This document shows positions 37,360-47,353 of a DNA stretch of 64,000 bases, piece by piece. The stretch is from Heyndrickxia coagulans 36D1. Lineage in GTDB: Bacteria; Bacillota; Bacilli; Bacillales; Bacillaceae_C. Within the stretch, counting starts at the first letter, position 1, and every line of letters begins with the position of its first letter. The stretch is taken from the NCBI RefSeq assembly GCF_000169195.2, contig NC_016023.1:2170001-2234000 (forward strand). The letters run 5' to 3'. A program made the translations under genes and the position numbers. The notes under the pieces are model-generated. The model was not told where the DNA came from. It did not search any database and saw only the letters and a program-made list of their open reading frames with translations.

Positions 37360-37575
37360 ATGGCGATCATCATCAATATTGATGTCATGCTGGCAAAAAG
37401 GAAAATGAGTGTGACGGAACTTTCGGAGCGGGTCGGCATTACGATGGCCAATCTGTCGATATTGAAAAACGGGAAAGCAAAGGCAATCCGGTTATCCACT
37501 TTGGACGCGATATGCAAAGCGTTGGAATGCCAGCCCGGCGATATTTTGGAATACCGGGAAACAATGGAGGAGTGA
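37360..37575 (+). CDS. yozG: Small Cro/CI-type HTH regulator (YozG-like)
   Basis: The 71-residue protein begins MAIIINIDVMLAKRKMSV, with helix-turn-helix TELSERVGITMANLSILKNG and the conserved end CKALECQPGDILEYR. ATG 37360 is chosen over GTG 37351 because GAGGTGG lies at the right distance and the family starts MAIIIN. It is 10 bp after yoaS and 2 bp before yoaT. It is expected to bind DNA, likely the inverted repeat at 36798-36820, which is an inference. Confidence 0.88.
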   Translation: MAIIINIDVMLAKRKMSVTELSERVGITMANLSILKNGKAKAIRLSTLDAICKALECQPGDILEYRETMEE

Positions 37576-37577
37576 CC

Positions 37578-38429
37578 ATGGAGGCAACCGTTAAAAAGCA
37601 TGTTCAGAAAAAAACGGCAAGGCTGCGAATGAAGCGGGCGCTCGTCCAACTCCTTTTATTTGCCCGGGAGCAGGCCCTGTCCTGTTTGTTTCCTGTTGTG
37701 ATTTTTGCGTCGTTGGCGCTGACAAAAATTGTGCAGCTCCCTTTTTTGCCGCGGTATGACTGGCTGCTTATCATTTGCCTTTTCATGCAATGGTGGATGG
37801 TGCATTCCCGGCTTGAAACAGTGGATGAATTAAAGGTGATTACATTGTTCCACCTGATCGGGCTTGCACTGGAAATTTTTAAAATTCATATGGGTTCCTG
37901 GTCTTATCCGGAAAAAGGGTATGTGAAAATTTTGGGTGTGCCGTTATACAGCGGATTCATGTACGCGAGCGTCGCAAGTTACATTTGCCAGGCGTGGCGG
38001 AGGCTTGAAATTAAGCTCGTAAACTGGCCGCCGTTTTTAATCGTGTTTCCGCTTGCTGCTGCCATTTACTTGAATTTCTTTACCCATCATTTTTGGATCG
38101 ACATTCGCTGGTGGCTTTCCGCGCTTGTTCTCGTTGTTTTTTGGAAATCCCGGGTTACATATGCGGTAAACGGCACCCGCTACAGCATGCCGGTTGCCCT
38201 CTCTTTTGTACTGATTGGCTTTTTCATCTGGATCGCTGAAAATATCGCAACGTTTTTTGGCGCCTGGCAATATCCGGATCAGGCCCGCGCCTGGAGCCCT
38301 GTCCACTTCGGCAAGGTAAGCTCCTGGCTCTTGCTTGTCATTGTCAGCTTTTTGATTGTGGCCACGTTGAAGCAGGTGAAAGGAAATAGGTCAGGCGGGG
38401 AAAAGACGGAGCAAGGCTGGGGAAATTGA
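37578..38429 (+). CDS. yoaT: DUF817 membrane protein (YoaT-like)
   Basis: The 283-residue protein has about eight hydrophobic helices. Family motifs seen are FLMQWWMVHSRLETVDE, HLIGLALEIFKIHMGSW and FIWIAENIATFFGAWQYPDQ. It matches the DUF817 family, YoaT in B. subtilis, and completes the yoaS-yozG-yoaT order known there. GGAGG sits directly before the ATG, inside the end of yozG. Substrate or function is not known. No terminator is obvious after it. Confidence 0.85.
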   Translation: MEATVKKHVQKKTARLRMKRALVQLLLFAREQALSCLFPVVIFASLALTKIVQLPFLPRYDWLLIICLFMQWWMVHSRLETVDELKVITLFHLIGLALEIFKIHMGSWSYPEKGYVKILGVPLYSGFMYASVASYICQAWRRLEIKLVNWPPFLIVFPLAAAIYLNFFTHHFWIDIRWWLSALVLVVFWKSRVTYAVNGTRYSMPVALSFVLIGFFIWIAENIATFFGAWQYPDQARAWSPVHFGKVSSWLLLVIVSFLIVATLKQVKGNRSGGEKTEQGWGN

Positions 38430-38621
38430 AGCGGAAATCAATCAAAAGGATTTCAGGAACATTTTTTAGCCCCCGATCACCGGCTGTGTTTAAACCATAC
38501 AAACGTAAGCTGGATCATCTTTAAGCATTTACCTAAATTGTTAAATTTGTGATTCACATCCATCTCCAAAAACCGATATAAAATAGAAAGTAAAATAAAG
38601 GCAGAAAAGAGGTAAGAGAAC

Positions 38622-40313
38622 ATGCAATTAACCGTCTCCCGCAAATTATTTTTGGTATTTGGATCTATCTTGTCACTATTGATCATTGTCTCAGCCGGTG
38701 CCTATATCGGGTTAAACAAGCTGGACAGCACGTATGCCAAACTGATCGGTGTTCAAACGAAAAACTTGGATTCCGCCAAAAATATAAAGATCAGTGTGAG
38801 GGAACAGTCAGCCGCAGTACGGGGGTATTTGCTGACCGGCGAACCGGCTTATTTAGATGACTATAAAGAGGCAACAAACAACTATAAAGCCCAAAGCAAA
38901 GCATTGCTGCGCCACTTGACCGACCCGTCAAACATCAGCAATGTAAAAGAGCAGCAAGCATTATTTAATCAGTACACAGCAATCTTAAATGAAGAAATTG
39001 CCTATAAACAAAATGGACAGGAGAAAAAGGCATTGCAGCTTGTATCCACTTCCGGGCGGCAAACAGGCAAGGAACTGGGCAATCAAACAGATGCGCTTGT
39101 GAAAGGGATCAACCACGTGCTGGATGTTGAAAAGCAAAAGACTGAAAAAACCGTGCATTTCCTTATTTTGCTGATCAGCAGTATCTCGGCCGTTTCCATT
39201 TTGATCGGAATCGGGCTGCTCCTGCTGCTGAGCCGGGCAATCTCAAGGCCGGTGCGGGTTGTCTCCGAAGCCATAAAAAACATTGCGGAAGGCCGTTTGA
39301 ATATAGAAAAAGTGGATGTGAAAAATAAGGACGAGCTCGGGCAAATGGCCGGCTTATTAAATGAAATGATTTCAGATTTAAGAAATATCATCAGCCAGGT
39401 CAGCGAAGCTTCTGAACAGGTTTCAGCAAGCAGCCAGGAGCTGGCAGCGAGTGCCGAACAAAGCAGCCAGGTTTCTGAGCATATTGCCGAGGTCACCCAG
39501 GAGGCAGCTGAAAAGACGGATCACGAAATGGTCCAAATCCAGCAAGTAACAGCAACCGTTGAACAAATGTCGCTGGAATTGCACAAAATCGCCGGGAACA
39601 GTGAAGACATGGAAAAAGCGGTTGAAATTGCAAATACGCTGACAAAAGAAGGGGACAAGGCCGTTTCAAATGTTCAAAACCAAATGAATCATATCGAAAA
39701 AACAGTTGCCAATGCCTCTGACATTATCCGCAGCCTGGAGAAAAGGTCCGAGGAAATCAGCCGGATTATGGGAATTATTACGTCCATTGCAGAGCAGACG
39801 AATTTGCTGGCTTTAAACGCAACGATTGAAGCGGCAAGAGCCGGGGAACATGGTCAGGGATTTGCGGTGGTGGCAAATGAAGTCAGAAAGCTGGCAGAGG
39901 AGTCCAAAAAATCAGCGGATGAAATACGGACGATGGTTTCCAATATCCAATCGGAAATGACACATGCAGTCAAAGCGATGGAAGAAGGCCATCATCAGGT
40001 CAATACGGGGCTAAAAGAATCTTCGGATGCCGGCGCTGCGTTTATCAAAATCTCTGAATCGATGGAAAATGTGTTGGGAAAAGTGCAGGAAGTGGCAGCT
40101 TCGGTTGAGTCATTGAATGACCAAGGCGCCCAAATTACAAAAACGCTGGAAGAACTGGCGGTTATTTCCACCAAGACCGCTGAAGCCAACCAGGAAAGCA
40201 GTGCAGCAACCGAGGAGCAGCTGGCAACGATGGAAGAAATCTCGTCCCTCTCTAACGCGCTTGCACATTTGGCTCAGGACCTGCAAGATGGCATCCAGCA
40301 TTTTAAATTATAA
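38622..40313 (+). CDS. Methyl-accepting chemotaxis protein, 4HB type
   Basis: This 563-residue chemoreceptor has a first membrane helix (about residues 8-30) and an extracellular four-helix-bundle domain with [19 protein letters not shown] second helix (about 188-210) is followed by HAMP ([19 protein letters not shown]) and the signalling domain with [25 protein letters not shown] precedes the ATG. A CCGATAT at 38573 resembles a SigD -10, but no TAAA box lies at the right distance, so SigD control is only a hint. No chemotaxis gene is adjacent. Interval 40314-40685 is free of genes. Confidence 0.92.
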   Translation: MQLTVSRKLFLVFGSILSLLIIVSAGAYIGLNKLDSTYAKLIGVQTKNLDSAKNIKISVREQSAAVRGYLLTGEPAYLDDYKEATNNYKAQSKALLRHLTDPSNISNVKEQQALFNQYTAILNEEIAYKQNGQEKKALQLVSTSGRQTGKELGNQTDALVKGINHVLDVEKQKTEKTVHFLILLISSISAVSILIGIGLLLLLSRAISRPVRVVSEAIKNIAEGRLNIEKVDVKNKDELGQMAGLLNEMISDLRNIISQVSEASEQVSASSQELAASAEQSSQVSEHIAEVTQEAAEKTDHEMVQIQQVTATVEQMSLELHKIAGNSEDMEKAVEIANTLTKEGDKAVSNVQNQMNHIEKTVANASDIIRSLEKRSEEISRIMGIITSIAEQTNLLALNATIEAARAGEHGQGFAVVANEVRKLAEESKKSADEIRTMVSNIQSEMTHAVKAMEEGHHQVNTGLKESSDAGAAFIKISESMENVLGKVQEVAASVESLNDQGAQITKTLEELAVISTKTAEANQESSAATEEQLATMEEISSLSNALAHLAQDLQDGIQHFKL

Positions 40314-40685
40314 TATGCCAGACCGCACCATGAACCCCTTTAAAAGATAAAAGACGGGAACCTTTCTGCGGCAAAGGGGCAACTCCTTCTTAAGTAAAAT
40401 CGAAAAAGGCTGCACCAAAAGTCTGAACGCCACAAGAACTTGGGAAAAGTTATCCAGACCTGTGGAAATAATTGTGTATAAACATGCGAATTTTATTCTT
40501 TTTCCCTAAATTCAGGATGATAAACATGTTTCATGGCATCATAATAAAAATTTTTGGAGCCATAAAATCCGCGCAGGCTCTCAGCACCCCGTAGTTATCC
40601 GTGATGGGATTGTAAAAAATTTCCTGATTACACACGTTTCGAAGCCGGCATCCTATGCATGAGACGAAAGCAAAGGAGCCTGGAA

Positions 40686-40838
40686 ATGCCAAATACTGGA
40701 GAAAACCAAACAAACGAGCAACAATACAAAATACCGGAAGCGGTCCGAAAAAGCCAAAACCATTTCAAAACCGGCCACGCTCCGAGCACCGGCCTCGAAA
40801 CAGCCGGCGAAAACACGCCAAATAAGAGCACGAAATAG
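40686..40838 (+). CDS. 50-residue hydrophilic protein, spore-protein-like
   Basis: ATG 40686 lies 7 bases after AAGGAG, and a terminator starts 6 bp after the stop. The peptide is polar and rich in Asn, Thr, Lys and Gly, with EQQYKIPEAVRKSQNHFKTG and GLETAGENTPNKSTK. Composition and size resemble minor small acid-soluble spore proteins, but I cannot assign a named family. The gene signals are good; the function is a guess. Confidence 0.6.
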   Translation: MPNTGENQTNEQQYKIPEAVRKSQNHFKTGHAPSTGLETAGENTPNKSTK

Positions 40839-40844
40839 CTTCAA

Positions 40845-40885
40845 AAAACAGCCTCAAAAAATGGGGCTGTTTTTGCAGAAAAGAC
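40845..40885 (+). terminator. Terminator of the 50-residue gene
   Basis: AAAACAGCC (40845-40853) pairs with GGGCTGTTTT (40864-40873) and ends in a T run. Confidence 0.75.
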
Positions 40886-40983
40886 CCTTCTCCGTGTTTG
40901 AAATCAGGAAGGGAATCAGGCGGCCCATGCTGCATCGCTTTTTATAGAAAAGGGCATCGGAAAAGAAAATAACAAATGATTGC

Positions 40984-41087
40984 TGTATATAAAATGAACA
41001 ACATTTCGCATCTTTGTTGCCTAATGGAAAAAGGAGTCATCAGTCAACGCCCGGACTTGATGTAAAAACTGAAGTTCATTTTATATC
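40984..41087 (+). repeat. Dispersed ~110-bp inverted-end repeat, copy B
   Basis: It begins TGTATATAAAATGAAC and ends GTTCATTTTATAT. Inside are TTTGTTGCC and GATGTAAAAACT, shared with other copies. The right end lies 30 bp before the next gene, so it may influence its expression. Confidence 0.8.
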
Positions 41088-41116
41088 GCCTTCATTAAAA
41101 TCAGGAGTGATAAAAA

Positions 41117-41608
41117 ATGAAACGAAAACACCAAGTAACATTATTGTCATTAGTCACTGCAATCGGCATTGCTTTACTGCCATTTGCCATCGTAAAACGT
41201 TCCTTTAAGGATTGGATCATTGTTTATCTTGTCAGTGCTGCAGGAAATTTGCTTGCTGACACCTATCTGGTAAAGAAAGGGTTTATTCAATACAAGATCC
41301 GGCCATTTCCTGATAAATTTAAGATCCACTTGCCCTTTGATCTCGTGCATAATCCATTGCTATTGCTTTACTACAATCAATGGGCGTTAAACAGCAGACC
41401 ATTGAGCCAAATTTTTAAAGTGCTTCTGATTTCCCTCCCGCAAGTCATGATGGAAACCATCGCTGAGAAAAAAACGAACTTGATCACTTGGAGGAAAGGG
41501 TGGACATGGTATCATTCTTTTTTCAGTATGATGGGCAAATTTTTCATCTGCAGGCTCATCATTGCGTTTGTGAGGAAAATCAATAGGGAAAGGGTGTCTG
41601 TAACCTAA
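41117..41608 (+). CDS. CBO0543-family membrane protein
   Basis: The 163-residue protein has an early helix (TLLSLVTAIGIALLPFAIV) and further hydrophobic stretches. It carries the family pattern NLLADTYLVKKGFIQYKIRP and the conserved PLLLLYYNQW. AGGAG precedes the ATG. The family is common in spore formers, and its function is unknown. It follows repeat copy B and precedes the Wadjet operon on the opposite strand. The hairpin after the stop is its likely terminator. Confidence 0.75.
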   Translation: MKRKHQVTLLSLVTAIGIALLPFAIVKRSFKDWIIVYLVSAAGNLLADTYLVKKGFIQYKIRPFPDKFKIHLPFDLVHNPLLLLYYNQWALNSRPLSQIFKVLLISLPQVMMETIAEKKTNLITWRKGWTWYHSFFSMMGKFFICRLIIAFVRKINRERVSVT

Positions 41609-41638
41609 CAGGCTGCCGAAGCTTTAACGGCAGCCTGT
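41608..41638 (+). terminator. Hairpin after the CBO0543-family gene
   Basis: ACAGGCTGCCG pairs perfectly with CGGCAGCCTGT across a 9-base loop right at the stop codon. The T run is poor (ACTGTTTGGG). Confidence 0.55.
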
Positions 41639-41644
41639 ACTGTT
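41623..41644 (+). repeat. Direct repeat left of Wadjet
   Basis: A 22-bp segment containing CGGCAGCCTGTACTGTT recurs with a single mismatch at 50168-50189, in the same orientation on the other side of jetABCD. Part of it is the 3' arm of the hairpin above. Confidence 0.7.
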
Positions 41645-41696
41645 TGGGTCTACGGGGCTTCCCCCGTGATTGTAAGACCGCTGATTGAGCACCCTA

Positions 41697-41794
41697 TAAG
41701 TGAAGTTTGTGGCTGAGGATCGGCATGAGATAAGCGGGGGACATTCTGCATAACGATTCATGTGGATGGAAAAACCTCAACTCATTTTATATAG
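41697..41794 (+). repeat. Diverged copy E of the dispersed repeat
   Basis: The right end is clear (AACTCATTTTATATAGC at 41778-41794) with GTGGATGGAAAAAC before it. The left end (CTATAAGTGAAG) is poorly conserved, so the copy may be partial. It lies against the jetD stop. Confidence 0.45.
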
Positions 41795-41810
41795 CTGAAC
41801 CTGACGAATG

Positions 41811-43109
41811 TCATGCTTCTTTTCCACTCAACCATCTTTTCTTCAAATCTTCTATCAACAAATCGGCAAGGCCTTCCTGGTATCCTGCTTTTTTCTTTAA
41901 CCGCATTTCATTTGCCACCAAAAGCAGTTCAGGGGATTGAACCGCATCCAGCTTGGAAAGCCGGGTGGATATATCCTCTTCCGACAGGGTCAAAAAGTAT
42001 GCATCCGGATCCATCCGCCAAAATACCGTTTGCCCCGGGAAACGGCTGCTGAGGCGCTCTGCCATGACAACGCCTTCCGGATCGAGATCACCCGAATAAT
42101 AAAAAGTACAGCCGTTTTTTGCAAGATGTTGCAGCATGATCCAGGCAGCAGTGCGGAACTGGCCATGCGTGCAAATCACAGGCGCATCGGACACTGCATC
42201 AAGCACAGCCGAAGCGACACCGGAATTCTCAATGATCCAAACCTTTTTTCCCGCTCGTGGCCAAATATTCGTTAGCTGCAATAATTCTTTCACTGGGACG
42301 TTCATGACCGTCCCAGTAGCTGCGGCTTCACGCCAGACCGGGTGCAGGCCGTTTTCGGTTTCCGCCAAAAATGCGCGGCATGTCACGAAACTCCATAAGT
42401 CATCCCGCATCAGCCCAGCATTTGCGTACAGTTCGTTCAATTCTTCCGTTGTTTTCGGCACTTCTTCGATCAGCCCTTTTAACCATTGGTCGGTGAACAA
42501 ACAGTGGATAAAGAGCTTGCCCGCGAAACGGGTTTGATCAAAAAAATGCGGGTTCCCGGTAATACGCTGGGAATAAAACGGAATCCGTTCGTATTTCCCT
42601 TCTTCTGGAAGCATCGTGAAAGCTTTCCAAACCATTTTGAGCTGTGCGGACAACGTATCCGGGTCCTGCTTGTATGCATGCCAGATAAAACGCGTGTCAG
42701 CCGTTTTACTGGCAATCCGGCGCCACCACCCATTTCCGTCCGGCATCGTTTCCGTCAGCCGTGCCAAAAATTGTTCCTCTTTCTTTTTCTCAATTTCTTC
42801 CTCTTCCGCTTTGGAAAAAATTCTTTCCTTCAAAACCGCTTCAAGCAGTTCGACAAGGGTGTATTTTCCGAAAACAGTCGGTGCCAGCGCTTTTTCAAAT
42901 GCCCGCAGCGAAATTTTGTTTTTCTCTCTGAGCAAATCAGGGGACGTGCCGGCCAGCCCGGCAATCGCCTCCAGTTCGGTGCGCGTAAAACCGGAAAGGC
43001 TGACTGTTCCCCCAATATGGCCGAGCGAACGGTATTTTTCTTTAAAAAGGTGGAACAGTTTCAGCATCCCCGGTTCCTTCCTTAACAGATCGATCGCATC
43101 CTTCATCAT
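41811..43109 (-). CDS. jetD: Wadjet protein JetD (Toprim-type nuclease subunit)
   Basis: The 432-residue protein matches the TIGR02679/DUF2399-type subunit of type I Wadjet. The Toprim-like centre is visible: Glu294 in WIIENSGVAS, and Asp341 and Asp343 in YYSGDLDPEG. JetD is the topoisomerase-VI-A-like nuclease that cuts small circular DNA once the JetABC motor has reeled it in. ATG 43109 follows AAAGGAG. A 128-bp gap separates it from jetC, unlike the overlapping junctions between the other three genes, and no separate promoter is clear there. The frame is intact. Confidence 0.93.
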   Translation of the reverse strand: MMKDAIDLLRKEPGMLKLFHLFKEKYRSLGHIGGTVSLSGFTRTELEAIAGLAGTSPDLLREKNKISLRAFEKALAPTVFGKYTLVELLEAVLKERIFSKAEEEEIEKKKEEQFLARLTETMPDGNGWWRRIASKTADTRFIWHAYKQDPDTLSAQLKMVWKAFTMLPEEGKYERIPFYSQRITGNPHFFDQTRFAGKLFIHCLFTDQWLKGLIEEVPKTTEELNELYANAGLMRDDLWSFVTCRAFLAETENGLHPVWREAAATGTVMNVPVKELLQLTNIWPRAGKKVWIIENSGVASAVLDAVSDAPVICTHGQFRTAAWIMLQHLAKNGCTFYYSGDLDPEGVVMAERLSSRFPGQTVFWRMDPDAYFLTLSEEDISTRLSKLDAVQSPELLLVANEMRLKKKAGYQEGLADLLIEDLKKRWLSGKEA

Positions 43110-43237
43110 TTCAAACTCCTTTTCCCACGCCCTAACCGGATATCTTTTTGCCCGCTTTCAGGGACCATTTTACGCCGATTAAAAGAGACCGGAATGACTT
43201 CTGGCATCCCGGCTACGCACGGGTAGATGAACGCTTT

Positions 43238-46200
43238 TCAAAGCAGATCCGGGGTGGCGCCTGCCAATGATTCTTTCGGCTTCTCTACAATCGACCGTTT
43301 ATGCCCATCCCACCGGTAACGGATCACTGTCACATAATTGGCGTTTTTCGGGCGGACAAGGTCACAGATGGCAAGACTGGATATGGTGTCATAATCACCC
43401 CAGAGCGCCTGCGAATTCATGATGTAATTGAATCCAAGCTGCTCGACGACTTCGAACATGTCACGGATATTGTTTTCATCTACCCCGGCAAACGCTTCGT
43501 CCAGCGAAATGATGTACGGCGCCATACTGCCTGCCTCCAAATAGCGCGAATAGGCTGCTGTAAAGAGCGGAATGTACATGGCCATTGCCTTTTCTCCGCC
43601 ACTGAATTTGAAAAACGCGGTATTGCTCAGTTCGCGTTTCGGCTCGCCGGCACGTTTGTATGACAGCACGAATTGGAACCATTTCCGGTAATCGAGCACT
43701 TCTTTTAAAACTTGATGGAGCGTCGACCCTTCATTGCGGATTTCAATCAGTTCTTTGGCAGCCGCAATCCGTGAGCGGAAATGTTTCGTAATCCGGTTCA
43801 AATCGTCCTCGTTTAAAAACTTGCTGTTGCGCTGCAGCAACGCGACAAGATCTTTTGTATCGAGCTCATCCTCGGACTCCGCCGTTTTTTCCTTCCAGGC
43901 AATCGAAAAAGTAAGTCCGGACGAATTATCCCGGTTTCTCATGATCGCATCCATTTCTTTTACCCACTTGGCTGCCCGCTGGATCCGGTTCCGCAAAATG
44001 ACGCCAACCGTATTGACGATAATATCTTCGTACAGCCTTCTGTCCTGCTCATCCAAATAACTTTGCAAGTTTAAAAGTTCTTTTTCAAGAGACTCGAGTA
44101 CCGTATACGGGCTCACCCTGCGGCCGCGGTATTCCATCTGGATGAGGCGGCGGCCCCGCAAGCCTTCCCATTCCTTTTTGAACGTTTCGTAATAGTCATC
44201 GAGTTTTTCAGCGAACCAATCCGGCGGGTCCGCTTCTTTTGTAAACTCAGACATGCGGTATTCTGTTAAATTTGACTGTTCGTTGAAAAAAACTTTTGTC
44301 AAGTTTTCATTTAATTTTGCGCGGTCATACTTTTCCAGCACACCAGAAAACGCCGTCAAAATGCTTTCCGGTTCTGTGTGCTCGCTCTCCACGAAGCCGA
44401 GGGAAAGTTCTGCTTTTACGAGTTTCTCCCATTCCGCCGCCATATTTGTCCAAAACGTGGTACGCGTTTTGGCAAGAGACAAATTGGTGGTGCATTTTTC
44501 TAGTTCTGCTTCTTTTTTCGGCTTTTCTTCGTAGATCTCCCTGATTTTTTCCTCCGTACTGGTATATTCGTGTTGGACTGCCTGAATCCGGGCGCGAACC
44601 TCATCAATCCCCTGCAATTTCAGCTGCTGCTCAATCGCTTCAATATTTGCCACCGTTTTCTCCCATTCTGACCGGCGGATGTTCTCTTCACCGCGAATTT
44701 CATCGAGTTCCTGCTCTTTTTCAAGGATATCCGCAGCAAGACGCGCAAGCATTTTGCGCCCGGAAAACAAACGTTGAAAAATGAGCTCCAGGCTGTGAAG
44801 ATGTTCTTCATAACTTTTCGCAGCTGCTAGTGCTTCATCGAGCGGACCGCTTTGAAGGACAAGGTTCAAGCCGGCTCCTTGCTCATGCAGCTGTAGCCGG
44901 ATGTTTTGCAAATGCTGGTATACTTGTTTCCAATCGCGGTCAATTTCTGTCAGAAATTCCTGTTCCTGTTTCAGGCTGCGCGCTGTTTTTTCAATCTGTT
45001 CTTCAAGGTCGCGTAAATCTTTGTCATCTGGAATGCCCGCTTTCCAATCTTCTGCTTCTTGTACTTTCCTAGCCCATTCCGAAAGGCGGTTTTCGATTTG
45101 CAAAAGGGCTAGGCGGATTTCAGCAATCGTTTGCTCTGTTTCTTTTATTTTTTCCTGCTGGTACCGTTTCCGGGATGTTCTGCCGATGAATTTGGAAGGT
45201 CCTTCATCCGGAGCATGGCCAACAAGGCAGCCGACTGAAAAAGAGCCATCCGCATCAATGTGAAAGCCGCTGTCCGACGGTTCAAGCGGAATGCTGCGCA
45301 ACACTTCGTCAATGCGTGCGGCTGATACCGGGCTGCCATTATCCGGATCCGGCTTTAAGTAATCGGCAAGTGTGTAGCCGAGAATGTGCGGATTTGGACG
45401 GATAACCCGGTCGTGCACAGGTGTAACCGGTTCTTCCGTAATCAGGCTGTCCAAAATTCCCGTCTGCCGGAGTGCCGCTTCAATTCTGGCTTTTTGGGCT
45501 TCGGTCACATGATCCTGGAATTCCACCGCGGCATAAAAGGGGAGATAGCGTTTCCCTGCTCCATCGAGACCGGCGCGGAAAGCTTCCGTATCCTGAGGGC
45601 GCTCCGGATTGGCAAGTTTCAAGTTTTTCCAATACATAAGTGTTTCTTCGGCTTCAGCCAATTCCTGTTCTTTTGCCTTTTGCGCCTGCTCCGCGCGGGA
45701 AATTTCCTTCTGCACTTGCAAAATATAATCGTTTGCCGCCTTCACAATTTCTTCCCTGACCGCTTCATAACGGTTTTCTTCATAGAGCCCGTCCAGCGCG
45801 CCGGCAATGCGCCGGAGTCGTTCGTCTGTAAAGGGGAGGGCCGGATGCTGTTCAATCCATAAAAACACGGCATCTTCCAGTTCTTGTTTTTGTTCGGTAA
45901 ACCAGTTCTCCAAATGGTCAAGTTGTTTACGGAGTTCGTCAATTTCCTGCTTTTTGGCAGATGACTGGCGCTGCAATTTCATATGCATCTCGTGAAGCCG
46001 CTCCGCTTCTCCGGCCAGTTGCTGCAACTTTTGCAAAAGTCCGCTGTGCTGTTTGATTTCCTGTTTCCAAACAGAAAAATCAAAAGCTTCCCCTTCATGC
46101 CGAGAAAAGTCTCCGGCATTGATCTCGTGCTGGGGGAAAGCCGCTTCTCCGGCATCCAGTGCAAGTTCATCCAGCGTCTCCTGCATGCTGGCTCCATCCT

Positions 46201-47353
46201 TGCTGTTTTCTGTTTCCAACCGGTCCTGTTCCAAGCGGATGTTTAAAAGCTGGCTTTTCTTTAATTCCCACTTTTTCTCCAGATCTGCTGCTTCACTTTT
46301 TAGCTTTTCAGCCCTGGCCTGTTGTTCTCCTTTTTCTTTTTCAAGGCGCCATACCTCATGGTGCTGCAGCCGTTCCTGTTCCGCTTTTAAAACGTCGCGT
46401 TTCTGTTCGTTCTGTTTTTGATCTTCTGTCAGGTTTTCAATCACTCCGCGCAGGGATTCACAGCGAACTGCTAACGTACCGGCCTCCTGCTTTGCTTCCT
46501 GCAGCCTGCTTTCGGCCTCCTGCCATTTTTGGGCGCGTTCTGCCAAAATATATTGATTGTAAAGATCGTATTGGCGCACCAGTTTTTTTGCCGATTCGTG
46601 CTCTCTTTCAAGCTGTTCAAGCTGCTGCTCCGTTTCGTCCATGCTTTCAATCGTGTCGGACAAATGGCGAAGCTCGTCATCTGTCAAAGGTGGTAACGCA
46701 GACTCGAGAATTTCATAGATGACCGTCGGCTTGAAATCTTTTGACAATTTCGGGCTTCTGAGCTGAATCAAAAGCTTGATCAAATCTTCAAAAGCTTCCA
46801 TCGACTGGAAACCAAAAATATATTTGTTCACCAGTTCCATATATTCTTTCTGCGAATGGACAAGATGCCCCCCAGACCCGATTCGGTTTTCAAGCTCTTT
46901 TGCAGACAACGGAATCCGTTCCGATTGGCGGGTGTGTGCCAATTCAAAATTGTAGCCGATCCTGCGGTTGTCAGTCAGGACAAAATACCATGATTTTAAA
47001 GTTTTGTGCCGTTTTGCCTGCATGCCGATCCCCGTTGTGATATACTGCTTTGTCCCTTGCTTTCGATATTCCAGAAACAAGTAGCCGGTCCGCTCGTCAT
47101 GGCCGGACACTTCTTTTTCCCCAAGCAGATAATCTTCCATTTTCCTTGCTTTTGAGCCGAATGGATCAAGCCGATCAGGCGTCTTTTTCCCATCCAGCAA
47201 AACCGGCAAAATGCTTTGCATCGTCACCGATTTCCCTGAACCGTTTGTGCCGCGCAACAACAGCTTTCCGTCTGCAAATTTAAAAACTTCATCGTCATAA
47301 TACCAAAAATTTAACAAGCCGGCGCGGTTCATCACCCATTTTCCTTCTGTCAC
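43238..47353 (-). CDS. jetC: Wadjet protein JetC (SMC/MukB-like ATPase)
   Basis: The 1371-residue protein has the SMC layout. Walker A GTNGSGKS is at residues 35-42, two long coiled-coil arms flank a hinge-like region near residues 600-700, and the C-terminal head has the signature FSGGEKAMAMYIPLF and Walker B YIISLDEAFAGVDENN. It matches TIGR02680, the motor of type I Wadjet, which extrudes DNA loops with JetA and JetB. The start overlaps the end of jetB by 4 bp. Length and motifs indicate a working ATPase. Many long frames on the opposite strand are coding shadows. Confidence 0.95.
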   Translation of the reverse strand: MTEGKWVMNRAGLLNFWYYDDEVFKFADGKLLLRGTNGSGKSVTMQSILPVLLDGKKTPDRLDPFGSKARKMEDYLLGEKEVSGHDERTGYLFLEYRKQGTKQYITTGIGMQAKRHKTLKSWYFVLTDNRRIGYNFELAHTRQSERIPLSAKELENRIGSGGHLVHSQKEYMELVNKYIFGFQSMEAFEDLIKLLIQLRSPKLSKDFKPTVIYEILESALPPLTDDELRHLSDTIESMDETEQQLEQLEREHESAKKLVRQYDLYNQYILAERAQKWQEAESRLQEAKQEAGTLAVRCESLRGVIENLTEDQKQNEQKRDVLKAEQERLQHHEVWRLEKEKGEQQARAEKLKSEAADLEKKWELKKSQLLNIRLEQDRLETENSKDGASMQETLDELALDAGEAAFPQHEINAGDFSRHEGEAFDFSVWKQEIKQHSGLLQKLQQLAGEAERLHEMHMKLQRQSSAKKQEIDELRKQLDHLENWFTEQKQELEDAVFLWIEQHPALPFTDERLRRIAGALDGLYEENRYEAVREEIVKAANDYILQVQKEISRAEQAQKAKEQELAEAEETLMYWKNLKLANPERPQDTEAFRAGLDGAGKRYLPFYAAVEFQDHVTEAQKARIEAALRQTGILDSLITEEPVTPVHDRVIRPNPHILGYTLADYLKPDPDNGSPVSAARIDEVLRSIPLEPSDSGFHIDADGSFSVGCLVGHAPDEGPSKFIGRTSRKRYQQEKIKETEQTIAEIRLALLQIENRLSEWARKVQEAEDWKAGIPDDKDLRDLEEQIEKTARSLKQEQEFLTEIDRDWKQVYQHLQNIRLQLHEQGAGLNLVLQSGPLDEALAAAKSYEEHLHSLELIFQRLFSGRKMLARLAADILEKEQELDEIRGEENIRRSEWEKTVANIEAIEQQLKLQGIDEVRARIQAVQHEYTSTEEKIREIYEEKPKKEAELEKCTTNLSLAKTRTTFWTNMAAEWEKLVKAELSLGFVESEHTEPESILTAFSGVLEKYDRAKLNENLTKVFFNEQSNLTEYRMSEFTKEADPPDWFAEKLDDYYETFKKEWEGLRGRRLIQMEYRGRRVSPYTVLESLEKELLNLQSYLDEQDRRLYEDIIVNTVGVILRNRIQRAAKWVKEMDAIMRNRDNSSGLTFSIAWKEKTAESEDELDTKDLVALLQRNSKFLNEDDLNRITKHFRSRIAAAKELIEIRNEGSTLHQVLKEVLDYRKWFQFVLSYKRAGEPKRELSNTAFFKFSGGEKAMAMYIPLFTAAYSRYLEAGSMAPYIISLDEAFAGVDENNIRDMFEVVEQLGFNYIMNSQALWGDYDTISSLAICDLVRPKNANYVTVIRYRWDGHKRSIVEKPKESLAGATPDLL

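Noticed and set aside
38573-38580. SigD promoter for the 4HB chemoreceptor
   Set aside because: The -10-like CCGATAT is present, but no TAAA box lies 13-17 bp upstream.
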